From NCBI GenBank assembly GCA_016707005.1, contig JADJIQ010000005.1, positions 744,001 to 808,000 on the forward strand: a DNA stretch of 64,000 nucleotides. Reading direction: 5' to 3'. Below, in pieces: positions 26,622 to 35,838 of this stretch. The position numbers and the translations under genes are program-made. The notes under the pieces were generated by a model, which did no database searches, had not been told where the DNA came from, and saw only the letters and a list, made by a program, of their open reading frames with translations. Numbering within the stretch: the first letter of the stretch is position 1; each line of letters begins with the position of its first letter. The DNA is from Ignavibacteria bacterium (lineage in GTDB: Bacteria > Bacteroidota > Ignavibacteria > Kapaibacteriales > Kapaibacteriaceae).

Positions 26622-27947
26622 CTAGGAATAGCGCTCTGGCCAGAGATCTCGTAGTCGCCGGGCTATCTCCACTTCACCGCCTTGATCATCCGGACGATAG
26701 AATGCCTGAGGTTCGAGCGCCTCAGGAAAGTACCTTTCTCGTACGAAGTGTCCGGGTGAAGCGTGTGGGTAGACGTAGTCCTTACCGTGACCCATTTCCT
26801 TCATCAATCGAGTTGGTGCGTTGCGAAGGTGGATCGGAATGGTCACATCTGCCCCTTCCCGAATCAGTGCGAGTGCTGCATCGATCGCCAAGTAAGAGGC
26901 ATTTGACTTCGGCGCAGATGCGAGATATGTAACACCCTGTGCAAGTGGGATACGCCCCTCCGGCATGCCGATGCGCTCTATGGACTGAAACACGGCCAGG
27001 GCTACTTGCAACGCCATTGGATCGGCATTGCCGATATCCTCGCTCGCAAAGATCACCATACGTCGGGCGATGAATGTTGGATCTTCTCCGGCTTCGATCA
27101 TTACGGCCAAGTAGAGAAGTGCGGCATCGGGGTCACTGCCTCGCATCGATTTGATAAACGCAGATACGGTGTCATAGTGCACGTCGCCTGCTCTGTCGTA
27201 GGCCAGAACTCGTCGCTGTACCGTTGTTCGCAGTACATCACGTGTGATGTGAACCATACCATCTGCATCCTGCGGAGCAATGGAGGACGAAGCTTCGATG
27301 GCATTGAGGGCGGTACGTGCATCGCCCCCTGCAATACTCAACAAGGCTTCCCAATCATCGATGAGGATGTTTCTGCTCTTCATTTGATCATCGATCGAAA
27401 GCGCGCGTTCTAGGATCGAACGAATGTCCGAGTCGCTCAGAGGTTGAAGGCGATAGACCTGGCAACGTGATAACAAAGCGTTGTTCACTTCAAACGACGG
27501 GTTTTCGGTTGTTGCGCCGATGAGCGTCACGAGTCCGCGTTCAACTGCGTGGAGGAGAGCGTCTTGCTGCGCCTTGTTGAACCGGTGGATCTCATCGATG
27601 AACAGCACGAGACGCCGCCCCATTTTCCGATGGCGTTCAGCTCGCTGCATGGTTTCTCGAAGATCCTTTACTCCTGCTTCTACGGCGGAAAGGCGTTCCA
27701 TCGGACTTCCGATCGAACCCGTAAGAACACGGGCAAGTGTTGTTTTTCCCGTTCCCGGAGGACCCCACAGAATCATCGATGGGAGTTCGCCTCGATTCAC
27801 AAAGACGCGTAATGGACACCCCGATGCCAACAAGTGTTGTTGTCCGGCCACGTCGTCGATCGTTCGTGGTCGCATCCTTTCCGCCAACGGTGCATCAGGC
27901 GGAGGCACTTCTTGTTTCGGCCGTTCGTCGTCAAACAGACTGTCCAT
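26622..27947 (-). CDS. rarA: Replication-associated recombination protein A (AAA+ ATPase)
   Basis: RarA/MgsA (441 aa) acts at stalled replication forks. Visible features are the Walker A GPPGTGKTTLA (62-72), Walker B 'LFIDEIHRFNKAQQDALL', sensor 'GATTENPSFEVN', and the C-terminal tetramerisation region 'MALQVALAVFQSIERIGMPE' and 'YVYPHASPGHFV'. Length is normal. The ATG overlaps, on the opposite strand, with the first possible ATG of the divergent exported gene (shared CATG at 27945-27948). Confidence 0.94.
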   Translation of the reverse strand: MDSLFDDERPKQEVPPPDAPLAERMRPRTIDDVAGQQHLLASGCPLRVFVNRGELPSMILWGPPGTGKTTLARVLTGSIGSPMERLSAVEAGVKDLRETMQRAERHRKMGRRLVLFIDEIHRFNKAQQDALLHAVERGLVTLIGATTENPSFEVNNALLSRCQVYRLQPLSDSDIRSILERALSIDDQMKSRNILIDDWEALLSIAGGDARTALNAIEASSSIAPQDADGMVHITRDVLRTTVQRRVLAYDRAGDVHYDTVSAFIKSMRGSDPDAALLYLAVMIEAGEDPTFIARRMVIFASEDIGNADPMALQVALAVFQSIERIGMPEGRIPLAQGVTYLASAPKSNASYLAIDAALALIREGADVTIPIHLRNAPTRLMKEMGHGKDYVYPHASPGHFVRERYFPEALEPQAFYRPDDQGGEVEIARRLRDLWPERYS

Positions 27948-28623
27948 GACTATGTTGCTCGGTATGTTCCTCCCAAACTACTGTATTGCCGGCGTTCTCT
28001 TGCTTGTACTCCCACTTGCATGGGGATATGAGTTCGATGCATCTCGAGCAAAAGGCAGGGGGCTTTCTGAATGGTCGGGCACTGCCCCTATCGTCATCAC
28101 CACAGCCAAACGATCCTACCTTGGACCGTTCGGGAACGACAGTATCAGGCTGACCGCAACAGACCTTCCGGAGCACGATACCATCGTGATCGACCTGTTG
28201 CTGTACATTCTTGGCTCTTGGGACGGCGTTGAGGATGACGACCGAATGCTCATTACGCTCGACACCCGAGATACCGTATTCTTCTCAACCTTCAGCAATA
28301 CGTTTTATCAGCAGAATTTTCCGTCGCCGAGAGGCGGAAAGCAATATGCTCGCCGGACCGGAGCGGCAGAGATCGATGTTACCGGATGGATCTTTTCCGA
28401 GCCGAAAGTATTCAACGGTCCACTTGATGCAGCCTATTCTCTCTCGTTTCGAATCCCGCACACGTCTTCCGTATGCAGACTTGACCTCATCGGCGCTCTC
28501 AAGGACGTTCGCCCGATCCCGTCCAACGAGGCATGGGGAGTGGGCAGTGCCCGTATTGGTGTTGTGGCAAAGGAGAAGCCCCTTACTCAACCGGAAGAGC
28601 CAACGGTTTACCCCGGACGTTAG
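27946..28623 (+). CDS. Exported protein of unknown function
   Basis: About 225 aa; the start could be the ATG at 27946, 27952 or 27964, none with a clear ribosome site. A hydrophobic signal-like segment (YCIAGVLLLVLPLAWG) precedes a beta-rich domain with 'HDTIVIDLLLYILGSWDG' and 'TVFFSTFSNTF'. This 'igSWDG...f.tFSN' pattern occurs in various secreted beta-sandwich proteins, possibly ligand- or calcium-binding; I do not recognise a named family. No T9SS domain or lipobox is seen. It overlaps the convergent metallo-hydrolase gene by four bases. Confidence 0.65.
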   Translation: MTMLLGMFLPNYCIAGVLLLVLPLAWGYEFDASRAKGRGLSEWSGTAPIVITTAKRSYLGPFGNDSIRLTATDLPEHDTIVIDLLLYILGSWDGVEDDDRMLITLDTRDTVFFSTFSNTFYQQNFPSPRGGKQYARRTGAAEIDVTGWIFSEPKVFNGPLDAAYSLSFRIPHTSSVCRLDLIGALKDVRPIPSNEAWGVGSARIGVVAKEKPLTQPEEPTVYPGR

Positions 28624-29564
28624 GCGCGCTGGATAGCAAACGACCCGCCAATGGTTCGAACTGCGAGCTTGGTGTTTGACCGTTCGATGGCCGTGCGAAG
28701 TCGATTCATTGGATCGGAAATAGGCTCTTCACTCTGCCGAAACGTGGAGTGATGAATAGGCATCATCGATCTCGCACGCATCATATCCACCATGTTCAGT
28801 GATTCTTCCGGATTGCAGTGGGTCTCGGGATACGGATCGTACGCGCCAATGGGCATGATGGCTAGGTCTACCGGTCGTCTGATATCTTGAAATGTCTTCG
28901 TGTAGGCGGTATCGCCGCCGAATACCACGCTCACGCCGTTTCGTTCGAGGAGATAGCCATTATAACTCCGCCCTGTACGGGGCTGTCCATTCGCTCGACA
29001 CGGTTCACCGGGCATTCGCCATCCATTATGGCGCACCTGAAGTGCCGTAAGTGACACTCCGGCAACTGTTGTTCTATCGCCCCAGTCCATTTCGTTCACA
29101 GAGCGCCAAGGCAGATCATCGATCACATCCCGAGTGTTTGCAGCTGTGATCACATCGAGTTCACCGGACCACCGCTCACTTATCGCCCCGAGTGATCTCC
29201 GATCCATATGGTCGAGATGAGCGTGTGAGAGCAGAACAAGGTCCGGTTTTGGCAATTCATCAACGGACATCGCGGGCGGCGAGATGCGTCGTGGCCCGAT
29301 CGTGAGTCCTAGCATGGACAGTCCGTATGCATCAAAGAGGACGGGGTCGGTGATGATCCACGACCCTCCGATATTCATCAACACCGTGGAGTGCCCCAAC
29401 CAGCAGGCCCACAGGCAACAATCATCTGCCTCAGCCAGCGTCAGCTGTGAGACGGATCTCCCGATTCTTCCTTGCGGCGTTAGCGATAGTACCGGAAGCG
29501 GTGCTGTTACGATAGCACCACCTACCAGCACCATTGTGCGAAGTAGTTCCCGTCGACTCTGCAT
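28620..29564 (-). CDS. Metallo-beta-lactamase fold hydrolase, NAPE-PLD/UlaG-like
   Basis: The 314-aa protein contains the metal motif HAHLDH (near residue 113), 'WLGHSTVLMNIGG' with 'WIITDPVLFDAYG' (typical of the UlaG/NAPE-PLD group), 'VVFGGDTAYTK' and 'MPIHHSTFRQSEEP'. Members act as phospholipases or lactonases; substrate cannot be read from sequence. The N-terminus (MQSRRELLRTMVLVGGAIVTAP) has a twin-arginine-like signal (SRRELLR), suggesting export of a folded metalloenzyme. Confidence 0.82.
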   Translation of the reverse strand: MQSRRELLRTMVLVGGAIVTAPLPVLSLTPQGRIGRSVSQLTLAEADDCCLWACWLGHSTVLMNIGGSWIITDPVLFDAYGLSMLGLTIGPRRISPPAMSVDELPKPDLVLLSHAHLDHMDRRSLGAISERWSGELDVITAANTRDVIDDLPWRSVNEMDWGDRTTVAGVSLTALQVRHNGWRMPGEPCRANGQPRTGRSYNGYLLERNGVSVVFGGDTAYTKTFQDIRRPVDLAIMPIGAYDPYPETHCNPEESLNMVDMMRARSMMPIHHSTFRQSEEPISDPMNRLRTAIERSNTKLAVRTIGGSFAIQRA

Positions 29565-29648
29565 GTAGGTTCCCCCCGGAACTGTTTGGTCTCAATCTAG
29601 AGTCTACAGACCACGCCACCGAGTTACCATCGCGTTGTAAGGAGATCG

Positions 29649-29656
29649 TAACTTTG
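29649..29656 (+). promoter_or_regulatory. TAnnTTTG -7 element upstream of the outer membrane protein gene
   Basis: TAACTTTG lies 39 bases before the ATG at 29696, in the 131-base region between divergent genes. No TTTG is seen about 20 bases upstream. Confidence 0.4.
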
Positions 29657-29695
29657 CGAAACAATGTGCGGCCTGTCTCGTATGAGGCGTGTATT

Positions 29696-30487
29696 ATGAA
29701 GACAACCCTTGCCAGTTTTCTGTTTGTTGTAGCCGCAGTCACTGGGCTTGCGCAGGCAGATACTTCCTCGCCGTTGCTCACAGCAACAAAACAGACCGAC
29801 ACCGATCAAATGATGATCGACCGGATCAAACAGAACAGTCTGCCCGCTCAGTTCGGCCTCTACTATTCACAATCCATTCCGCAGTCTTCGTTACGGCAGG
29901 CATATGATAGCCTAGGCGGACCGAACGTAGGGTATGGCTTCGCTCTCAATGGTGGGTATAATTTCGATCCTATCCCGCTGGTGATAGGGGGCGAGTTTGC
30001 CATGCACTTCTTTGGAACACGTGAGCGCACGTTCGGTTCAAGTTCGCTCTTTAGTGATCGCGTGGAACTCTCAACACAAAACTTCACGATCCCCATCCTA
30101 GCCTTTGCACGCTTCCAGGCGAACATCGCTACATGGGTCTTTCCTTATGCCGAACTCGTTGGCGGTACCACGATCTATTCCTCCGTACTCACAGCGAAGA
30201 AGTACAAGGATGGTGAAGAGATCCCGTCAGAAACGGAAAGCGAAGGAGGGGCGAATCTTACCTATGGAGTTGGAGCTGGCTTTGCTGTGAAGATCGCTGA
30301 CGTTATTACGTTACCGAATTCGTTGCAGCGGACACTTATCGACGTTCGGATGCGGTACCTCTGGGGAACAAGTGTGGAAGTTCCTCTTGTAGAACCCACG
30401 GCCAATCAATCCTTTGCGATCAGGAACGTGTCAGTTGATGCACCGGAACAGATCGTGTTCCAATTGGGCATCATGATCCAACTCTAA
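29696..30487 (+). CDS. Outer membrane beta-barrel protein
   Basis: The 263-aa protein has a signal peptide (MKTTLASFLFVVAAVTGLA before QADTSS) and alternating amphipathic strands typical of a small porin-like barrel: 'VGYGFALNGGYNF', 'LVIGGEFAMHFFG', 'FTIPILAFARFQ', 'YGVGAGFAVKI', 'RMRYLWGTS', ending 'VFQLGIMIQL'. The ATG at 29696 has GAGG ten bases upstream. It begins a four-gene plus-strand operon of envelope proteins. Confidence 0.75.
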   Translation: MKTTLASFLFVVAAVTGLAQADTSSPLLTATKQTDTDQMMIDRIKQNSLPAQFGLYYSQSIPQSSLRQAYDSLGGPNVGYGFALNGGYNFDPIPLVIGGEFAMHFFGTRERTFGSSSLFSDRVELSTQNFTIPILAFARFQANIATWVFPYAELVGGTTIYSSVLTAKKYKDGEEIPSETESEGGANLTYGVGAGFAVKIADVITLPNSLQRTLIDVRMRYLWGTSVEVPLVEPTANQSFAIRNVSVDAPEQIVFQLGIMIQL

Positions 30488-30517
30488 ATCTTCCATCGAC
30501 ATTTCGGAGACATTACA

Positions 30518-30928
30518 ATGCGAACACTCATGATCGGCGCTGCTGCAGTGATCCTGCTTTCAGTAGGCGCATGCAGAACGGCCCAGGACAATCAGCGAGA
30601 CCTAAAGTCAACACAAGACCGTGAGATGACGGTTGGTGTGGTGCAACGCGAGATCAAGAAGGGTATGGCCGGCGCGTCTGTTGTTGAAGCACTTGGGTCG
30701 CCAAACATCGTTACCAAGGACGAAAAGGAACGCGAAACCTGGGTTTATGACAAGATCGCTACGGAAGCATCGTATTCTGAAAGTCAGAATGGACTCTTTC
30801 TGATCTTAGGGGGCTTCAGTAATCAGTCTGGTGCATCCAGCACAACACAGCGTACGCTCACTGTTGTGATCAAATTCGATGCGAATGGTAGAGTGGAATC
30901 ATTCACATATCATTCAAGTAAGTTCTAA
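30518..30928 (+). CDS. Small lipoprotein, SmpA/OmlA (BamE)-like
   Basis: This 136-aa lipoprotein has lipobox VGAC (C19). The segment 'VQREIKKGMAGASVVEALGSPN' followed by 'ETWVYDK' matches the SmpA/OmlA domain of BamE-type proteins ('i.kGms..dV...lG.P' then 'W.Y'). BamE stabilises the outer membrane assembly machine; whether this copy does so is unknown. GGAG lies 10 bases upstream of the start. It is 30 bp from the barrel gene and 12 bp from the next lipoprotein. Confidence 0.72.
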   Translation: MRTLMIGAAAVILLSVGACRTAQDNQRDLKSTQDREMTVGVVQREIKKGMAGASVVEALGSPNIVTKDEKERETWVYDKIATEASYSESQNGLFLILGGFSNQSGASSTTQRTLTVVIKFDANGRVESFTYHSSKF

Positions 30929-30940
30929 TCCGTCGCCCCA

Positions 30941-31507
30941 ATGAAATCAATCCTTCTCATCGGTATCGTGTCTCTTGTTGTATCGTCCTGCACGATCATC
31001 AACCAGGCGCCCCCTACTGCTACTCCTCAGACGCAATTGCAGACGCGTGAGTTTCAGACGCGGGAATTTGATACGAACGACGTAAAGCTCATCATGAAGG
31101 CAATGCTGAACGTATTGCAGGATGATGGCTTTGTCGTTAAAAATGCAGTTACCGATCTCGGGCTTCTCACAGCAACAAAGGAGATCCAGCTCTCCGGTGG
31201 TACGAGTTCTACAGATAAGTACTGGACCGACGTGTTCGAGACCGTTTTTCGGTCATCCACAGGAAGCAGATCCAAGACCACAACGGACCGCCAGGAGCAG
31301 CGGTACAATAAATTCAAGCAGATAGAGGTCAGTATCAATGTCTCGGAGTTGGGTCGGCGTAGCAAGGTTCGAGCTAACTTCCAGGCAAAGGTGATCGACA
31401 ATCTTGGTAACCCGGTTGAGGTCTATGTGATACAAGATCCCAAGTTCTATCAAGACTTCTTCTCAAAGGTCGATAAGGGTATTTTCATCCAGAAGCAAGG
31501 TTTCTAA
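30941..31507 (+). CDS. Lipoprotein of unknown function
   Basis: This 188-aa protein begins MKSILLIGIVSLVVSSC with a lipobox (VSSC, C17). The mature part has two short direct repeats, LQTREF and QTREF, near residues 32-43, then a mixed alpha/beta domain ('VKLIMKAMLNVLQDDGFVV') with 'TDLGLLTATKEIQL'. The shape resembles small periplasmic lipoproteins that monitor or stabilise envelope complexes, but I cannot name the family. It is third in the operon. Confidence 0.7.
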   Translation: MKSILLIGIVSLVVSSCTIINQAPPTATPQTQLQTREFQTREFDTNDVKLIMKAMLNVLQDDGFVVKNAVTDLGLLTATKEIQLSGGTSSTDKYWTDVFETVFRSSTGSRSKTTTDRQEQRYNKFKQIEVSINVSELGRRSKVRANFQAKVIDNLGNPVEVYVIQDPKFYQDFFSKVDKGIFIQKQGF

Positions 31508-31513
31508 GGGCAT

Positions 31514-32263
31514 ATGTACAGAATGTTGATGGTGGTGTTGATCGTTCTAGGGTTGTCTATTGCTGGCAGCCCACTCTCAGTGTATGCCCAGAATCTGATA
31601 GAAACGGTCAAGACCGGTAATCTTCGTAGCGTAAAGAAGATCCTTACTAAAAAGACCACGAACGTCAATGAGGTGGATCAAGACGGTCTAACATCGCTGA
31701 TGATCGCCACCATTGCCAATGATAGTGCCATGGTGGTAACCCTCCTTGAAGCCGGAGCCGATCCAAACATCCAATCCAAAAGCGGAATGACGGCCCTTCA
31801 TGCTGCAGCCTTCAATAACCGCGATCAGCTCATGCAGTTCATCATTGCAGCCGGAGCAGATCCGAATAGGATCGATAGCAAGGGTCGCACGCCATTGCTT
31901 GTAGCCGCGCAAATGGGAAACACCAACCCCATCACCTACCTGATTCAAGCCGGGGCAGTGGTCGAGTTCAAGGATCTAAAAGGTAATACACCATTGATGC
32001 TCGCATGCGGTGGTAGGCATCTAGGGGCTGTAGATGAGTTGCTTGAAAAGGGGGCTGACCCAAACGCGAGAGATCTTCAAGGACGCACCCCGCTTATGCT
32101 CCTTTCCTTATTGGGAGAGGATGAAATGGTGCGAATCCTGTTGAAGTACAAGGCAGATCTTACCCTTGTTGATCACTCTATGAAGACTGCTCTTGCCTAT
32201 GCGAGGGAATATCGCCGTAGGGCAGTTATTGCATTATTAGAAAAGGCCGGCGCAAAATATTGA
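31514..32263 (+). CDS. Exported ankyrin repeat protein
   Basis: The 249-aa protein has a signal peptide ending SVYA before QNLIETV and about six ankyrin repeats, for example 'DGLTSLMIATIANDSAMVV', 'SGMTALHAAAFNNRDQLMQ' and 'QGRTPLMLLSLLGEDEMVR'. Exported ankyrin proteins usually bind other proteins in the periplasm. It is the last gene of the envelope operon, six bases after the preceding lipoprotein. Confidence 0.85.
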   Translation: MYRMLMVVLIVLGLSIAGSPLSVYAQNLIETVKTGNLRSVKKILTKKTTNVNEVDQDGLTSLMIATIANDSAMVVTLLEAGADPNIQSKSGMTALHAAAFNNRDQLMQFIIAAGADPNRIDSKGRTPLLVAAQMGNTNPITYLIQAGAVVEFKDLKGNTPLMLACGGRHLGAVDELLEKGADPNARDLQGRTPLMLLSLLGEDEMVRILLKYKADLTLVDHSMKTALAYAREYRRRAVIALLEKAGAKY

Positions 32264-32335
32264 TGTTTTAGACCTATGTTGGGCGGTCGTTAATAGACGA
32301 TAGTTTTTCGTTACTATCTCCAGTTAGGAGCTGAT

Positions 32336-33394
32336 ATGGCCCTGTTAAACACCTCTAAGCTTACACGCATTGGGGTCTTTTATGACGGGAATTACTTCCT
32401 TCACGTGAGCAACTACTACGCGTTCAACCACCCGCGTAACAGTCGCATCAGCCTCAGAGGCCTCCACGAATTCATTCGTGCACAGGTAGGATTGAAGGAA
32501 GCAACCGATACAAGACTTTGCCAGATCGTAGACAGCCACTTCTTCCGCGGACGTATCTCTGCGAATGAAGCCCAAACACGCGGCAATCTCCTGTATTATG
32601 ATCGCGTCTTCGAAGACATCCTTATGTGGGAAGGCGTTATCACGCACTATCTCCCGATCCGAAACTCCGGAGGCAGACGCGAAGAGAAAGGTATTGATGT
32701 GTGGATGGCTCTCGAAGCGTATGAGCTAACACTGCTCAAACAATTCGATGTGGTTGTTCTCATTACGTCTGATGGCGACTACGTTCCACTCGTTCGTAAG
32801 CTCAACAACCTCGGTGCCCGTGTGATGGTTCTTTCATGGGATTTTGAGTTTGATGACAACGAAGGCAAACACATCGTAACCCGTACCTCTCAGGAACTGC
32901 TCGAAGAAGTTACGTATCCGATCTCCATGCACGAACTCATTGAAAATCGTGCCATGCGAAACGATCCTATCATCCAGAACCTCTTCGTCAAGCGTGACGA
33001 AGCAGCCACTCGTCAAGTTGTCTACAGTTCCGATGTTGTGGGTGCCGCCCCCCGTCGCGAGATCAGGGAAACACCGCTCATTAGTGACGTACGCGAACCA
33101 CGTGCTCCGCGTGTTTTAGCAGCTGATTCGGACGTAGCCATTGAAGAACCAACTGGTGAACGGTTTGACAGCTATGTTCTTAGCCTCAAGAATGGGTATG
33201 GCTTCATCAAATATCCACCGAACAACCTCTTCTTCCACGCAACGGATCTGTTGAATGCGGACTTCCCGGAGCTGCAAGAAGGCGATCCGGTTGAATTCAG
33301 CATTGGCTTCAATCGTGATGGTGATGAAGTTGCAAAGAGCGTAAAACTTATGCTCGACGATGATGTGGTGGAGGACGACGAACAGGGCATCTAA
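32336..33394 (+). CDS. NYN-domain nuclease fused to a cold-shock RNA-binding domain
   Basis: This 352-aa protein has an N-terminal NYN/LabA (PIN-like) domain with the acidic residues FYDGNY (D17), 'KGIDVWMALEAYE' and 'VVLITSDGDYVPLV', as in DUF88/LabA ribonucleases. Residues about 276-345 form a cold-shock-like domain with both RNA-binding motifs, NGYGFI and NLFFH, and a final 'GDPVEFSIGF'. A disordered linker (about 215-270) joins them and the tail is acidic. The likely role is RNA cleavage or turnover. AGGAG lies six bases before the ATG. A small hairpin (GATAG/CTATC) is in the short upstream region. The aminotransferase gene begins two bases after the stop. Confidence 0.85.
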   Translation: MALLNTSKLTRIGVFYDGNYFLHVSNYYAFNHPRNSRISLRGLHEFIRAQVGLKEATDTRLCQIVDSHFFRGRISANEAQTRGNLLYYDRVFEDILMWEGVITHYLPIRNSGGRREEKGIDVWMALEAYELTLLKQFDVVVLITSDGDYVPLVRKLNNLGARVMVLSWDFEFDDNEGKHIVTRTSQELLEEVTYPISMHELIENRAMRNDPIIQNLFVKRDEAATRQVVYSSDVVGAAPRREIRETPLISDVREPRAPRVLAADSDVAIEEPTGERFDSYVLSLKNGYGFIKYPPNNLFFHATDLLNADFPELQEGDPVEFSIGFNRDGDEVAKSVKLMLDDDVVEDDEQGI

Positions 33395-33396
33395 AC

Positions 33397-34548
33397 ATGT
33401 TCTCATCAAAGCTCCCAGACGTTGGGACCACGATCTTTTCGACAATGACGGCACTCGCCAATGAGGTGGGTGCCGTCAATTTGTCTCAGGGCTTTCCTGA
33501 CTATCCTGTAGACCCCAGTCTAGCAGACCTTCTCGCCAAGGCAGTTCAGGATGGATTCAATCAGTATGCACCTATGCCCGGCTTACTGTCTCTCCGCGAA
33601 GCAGTGGCAGCAAAATATTGGTCGATGTTCAGCATCACTGTTGACCCAGTTCATGAACTCACCATCACTCCGGGAGGTACCGCTGCGTTAGCCACCGCAA
33701 TTGCTACGGTAGTGAGACCAGGACACGAAGTGATCGTGTTTGAGCCGTGTTATGATTCGTATGCTCCTGCAGTTCGACTCAATGGTGGCATTGTGGTACC
33801 GTCCGTACTTGCCGCCCCTTTGTACCGACCAGATTGGGATCACGTACGATCCCTTGTCTCAGATCGTACGGCGATGATCATCGTGAATTCTCCTCACAAC
33901 CCTTGTGGTTCTACTCTCACATCGGACGACCTCAATGAGCTCGCCGATATCTGTGAGGGATCGAACATCATCGTCCTTAGTGATGAGGTATATGAACTCA
34001 TTACCTACGACGGAGCTGTTCATAACTCCGTTCTTGCTCATGCTCGACTTCGTGAACGCTCATTCGTCATCACCTCGTTTGGTAAGACGTTCCATATCAC
34101 GGGGTGGAAGGTTGGATGTTGCGCAGCCCCGCAGCACCTCACGTCGGAGTTTCGGAAGGCACATCAGTTCATTTCCTTCTGCGTCAACACGCCTGCACAG
34201 GCGGTCTTAGGAACCTATATGCAAGATCCGTCTTCATATACAGGTCTGAGCACGTTCTTTCAGCAAAAACGAGATCTGTTCAGGGGGCTTCTCAGCGGTT
34301 CCAAATGGACTGTACGGCCTTGTACGGGCACCTATTTTCAATTGCTCGGATATGAACAATTCAGCGACGAGCGAGATGTGGATCTGGCACTGCGCCTAAC
34401 ACGAGAGGTCGGCGTGGCATCAATTCCGATATCACCGTTTGTGAGTGATCATCGAGCTCACTCTGATCGTGCCCTACGGTTTTGTTTTGCAAAGAAAGAC
34501 GAAACGTTGGAACGTGCTGCAGAACGACTTAGGGCTGTGTTAGGCTGA
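33397..34548 (+). CDS. Class I/II aminotransferase, methionine/kynurenine aminotransferase type
   Basis: The 383-aa fold type I PLP enzyme has 'VNLSQGFPDYPVDPSL', 'QYAPMPGLLSLREAVAAKY', 'NSPHNPCGSTLT', 'VLSDEVYE' and the PLP lysine in SFGKTFHITGWKVG. This set matches the YbdL/MtnV/kynurenine aminotransferase group, which uses methionine and aromatic amino acids. The short spacing to the NYN gene suggests co-transcription. The last nine bases overlap the convergent M16 peptidase gene. Confidence 0.88.
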   Translation: MFSSKLPDVGTTIFSTMTALANEVGAVNLSQGFPDYPVDPSLADLLAKAVQDGFNQYAPMPGLLSLREAVAAKYWSMFSITVDPVHELTITPGGTAALATAIATVVRPGHEVIVFEPCYDSYAPAVRLNGGIVVPSVLAAPLYRPDWDHVRSLVSDRTAMIIVNSPHNPCGSTLTSDDLNELADICEGSNIIVLSDEVYELITYDGAVHNSVLAHARLRERSFVITSFGKTFHITGWKVGCCAAPQHLTSEFRKAHQFISFCVNTPAQAVLGTYMQDPSSYTGLSTFFQQKRDLFRGLLSGSKWTVRPCTGTYFQLLGYEQFSDERDVDLALRLTREVGVASIPISPFVSDHRAHSDRALRFCFAKKDETLERAAERLRAVLG

Positions 34549-35793
34549 CTTCGGAACAACATCGAGTCGTACGGTCTTCGTCGGATCAGCACACTGCTCA
34601 ATGATCTTCTGCACTGGCTCCATTCCGATCGCCGTATACCTATCGAGCATGGTGTTAGCATAGGCCGGATCGTTCCAAAAGAGCGTAGACCAAGCAACTG
34701 TATCGGACACCCCGTTTACTTTTTGCAATTCTGCAGCGAGATTCGTCTTAAGCCGGTTCACTGCGGCGGAACGTCGCTCTTCAGTGAGAACCAAGCCCCG
34801 AACTGCCTCATAGATCGCGTCAACAAGTATCTCGGCAGAGGTTTCTTCTTCGGAAGCATACGCATACATCGTCAACAAGGAAGAATGTGCTCTCCTGTCA
34901 ATGAAAGCACCCACAGTTGAGGCAATACGCTTTTCAGATACTAAACTCCGGTACAATACAGAGCTACGACCCGAACCCAGGATCGTTGATGCGATCTCGG
35001 CATCAAGGAGTTCGCTATGTAGAAATCCGGGGAGGTGAATACTCACATAGACCGCAGTCATCGGAACAGCATCGGCAACTACCTGATGTGTTCCATACCG
35101 GCGGTAGTTCTCGTCGAAGACCGTACGCTTGATTGGTTCCATTGAATCGCCAATATCACCGTAGTGTTTTTGTGCGAGTTCGATCGCTTGAGGAACATCT
35201 ACATCACCCGATACACAGAGAACAGCATTGGAGGGATGGTAGAAACGTTCAAAGAAGCCCCTTGCATCATCCATTGACACACCGGAGACATCATCTGCAG
35301 ATCCGTAAACATCCCAAGAGTAGGAAGACCGAGCGTCGTACGCAATTGCCTGCTGGGCCTTACGCCAGATACCATAGGGCTGATTGAAGACGTTCTGATT
35401 GATCTCCTCAACAACCACGCTGCGTTGCGTCTGAAGCGCATGATCCGTGATCCGGAACGAACGCATCCGTTCTGCCTCCAGCCAATATCCCAGCTCGATC
35501 TGGTGGGAGGGGAGATCGATGTGATAGGCGGTATAGTCGAAGGTGGTGTAGGCATTGTTTGAACCACCAGCCTTGGTGCAATACACATCATATTGCTTCT
35601 CACTCTCAGGCGCTGCGTTGTCGAACATCAAATGCTCAAAAAGGTGTGCAAGACCAGTTTTGCCGGAATGTTCATCGTGAGAGCCCACGCGATACATCAC
35701 CGTAACGTTCACAACGGGAGCGGTCCTATCAGGACAAATGATCACACGGAGTCCATTGCTGAGACGTGTGTCGTGAATGTCAATGTGTGCCAT
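34540..35793 (-). CDS. M16 family zinc metallopeptidase
   Basis: This 417-aa protein has the inverted zinc motif HLFEH (50-54) and downstream glutamates VVEEIN (128-129), the M16 HxxEH-X74-E arrangement, so it should be catalytically active. It is the single-unit size of M16B peptidases. No signal peptide is present, so it is probably cytoplasmic. It is divergent from the M42 peptidase gene, with a notable inverted repeat in the 100-base gap. Confidence 0.9.
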   Translation of the reverse strand: MAHIDIHDTRLSNGLRVIICPDRTAPVVNVTVMYRVGSHDEHSGKTGLAHLFEHLMFDNAAPESEKQYDVYCTKAGGSNNAYTTFDYTAYHIDLPSHQIELGYWLEAERMRSFRITDHALQTQRSVVVEEINQNVFNQPYGIWRKAQQAIAYDARSSYSWDVYGSADDVSGVSMDDARGFFERFYHPSNAVLCVSGDVDVPQAIELAQKHYGDIGDSMEPIKRTVFDENYRRYGTHQVVADAVPMTAVYVSIHLPGFLHSELLDAEIASTILGSGRSSVLYRSLVSEKRIASTVGAFIDRRAHSSLLTMYAYASEEETSAEILVDAIYEAVRGLVLTEERRSAAVNRLKTNLAAELQKVNGVSDTVAWSTLFWNDPAYANTMLDRYTAIGMEPVQKIIEQCADPTKTVRLDVVPKSA

Positions 35794-35838
35794 GTGGTGA
35801 TAGCCCTGGTGGTCAGTAGTTTCGAATTACGAGGTCGA

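Noticed and set aside
27481..27945. N-terminal extension of the exported gene through rarA
   Set aside because: The extra 155 codons are antisense to rarA's ATPase core; the signal-like segment begins at the shared CATG.
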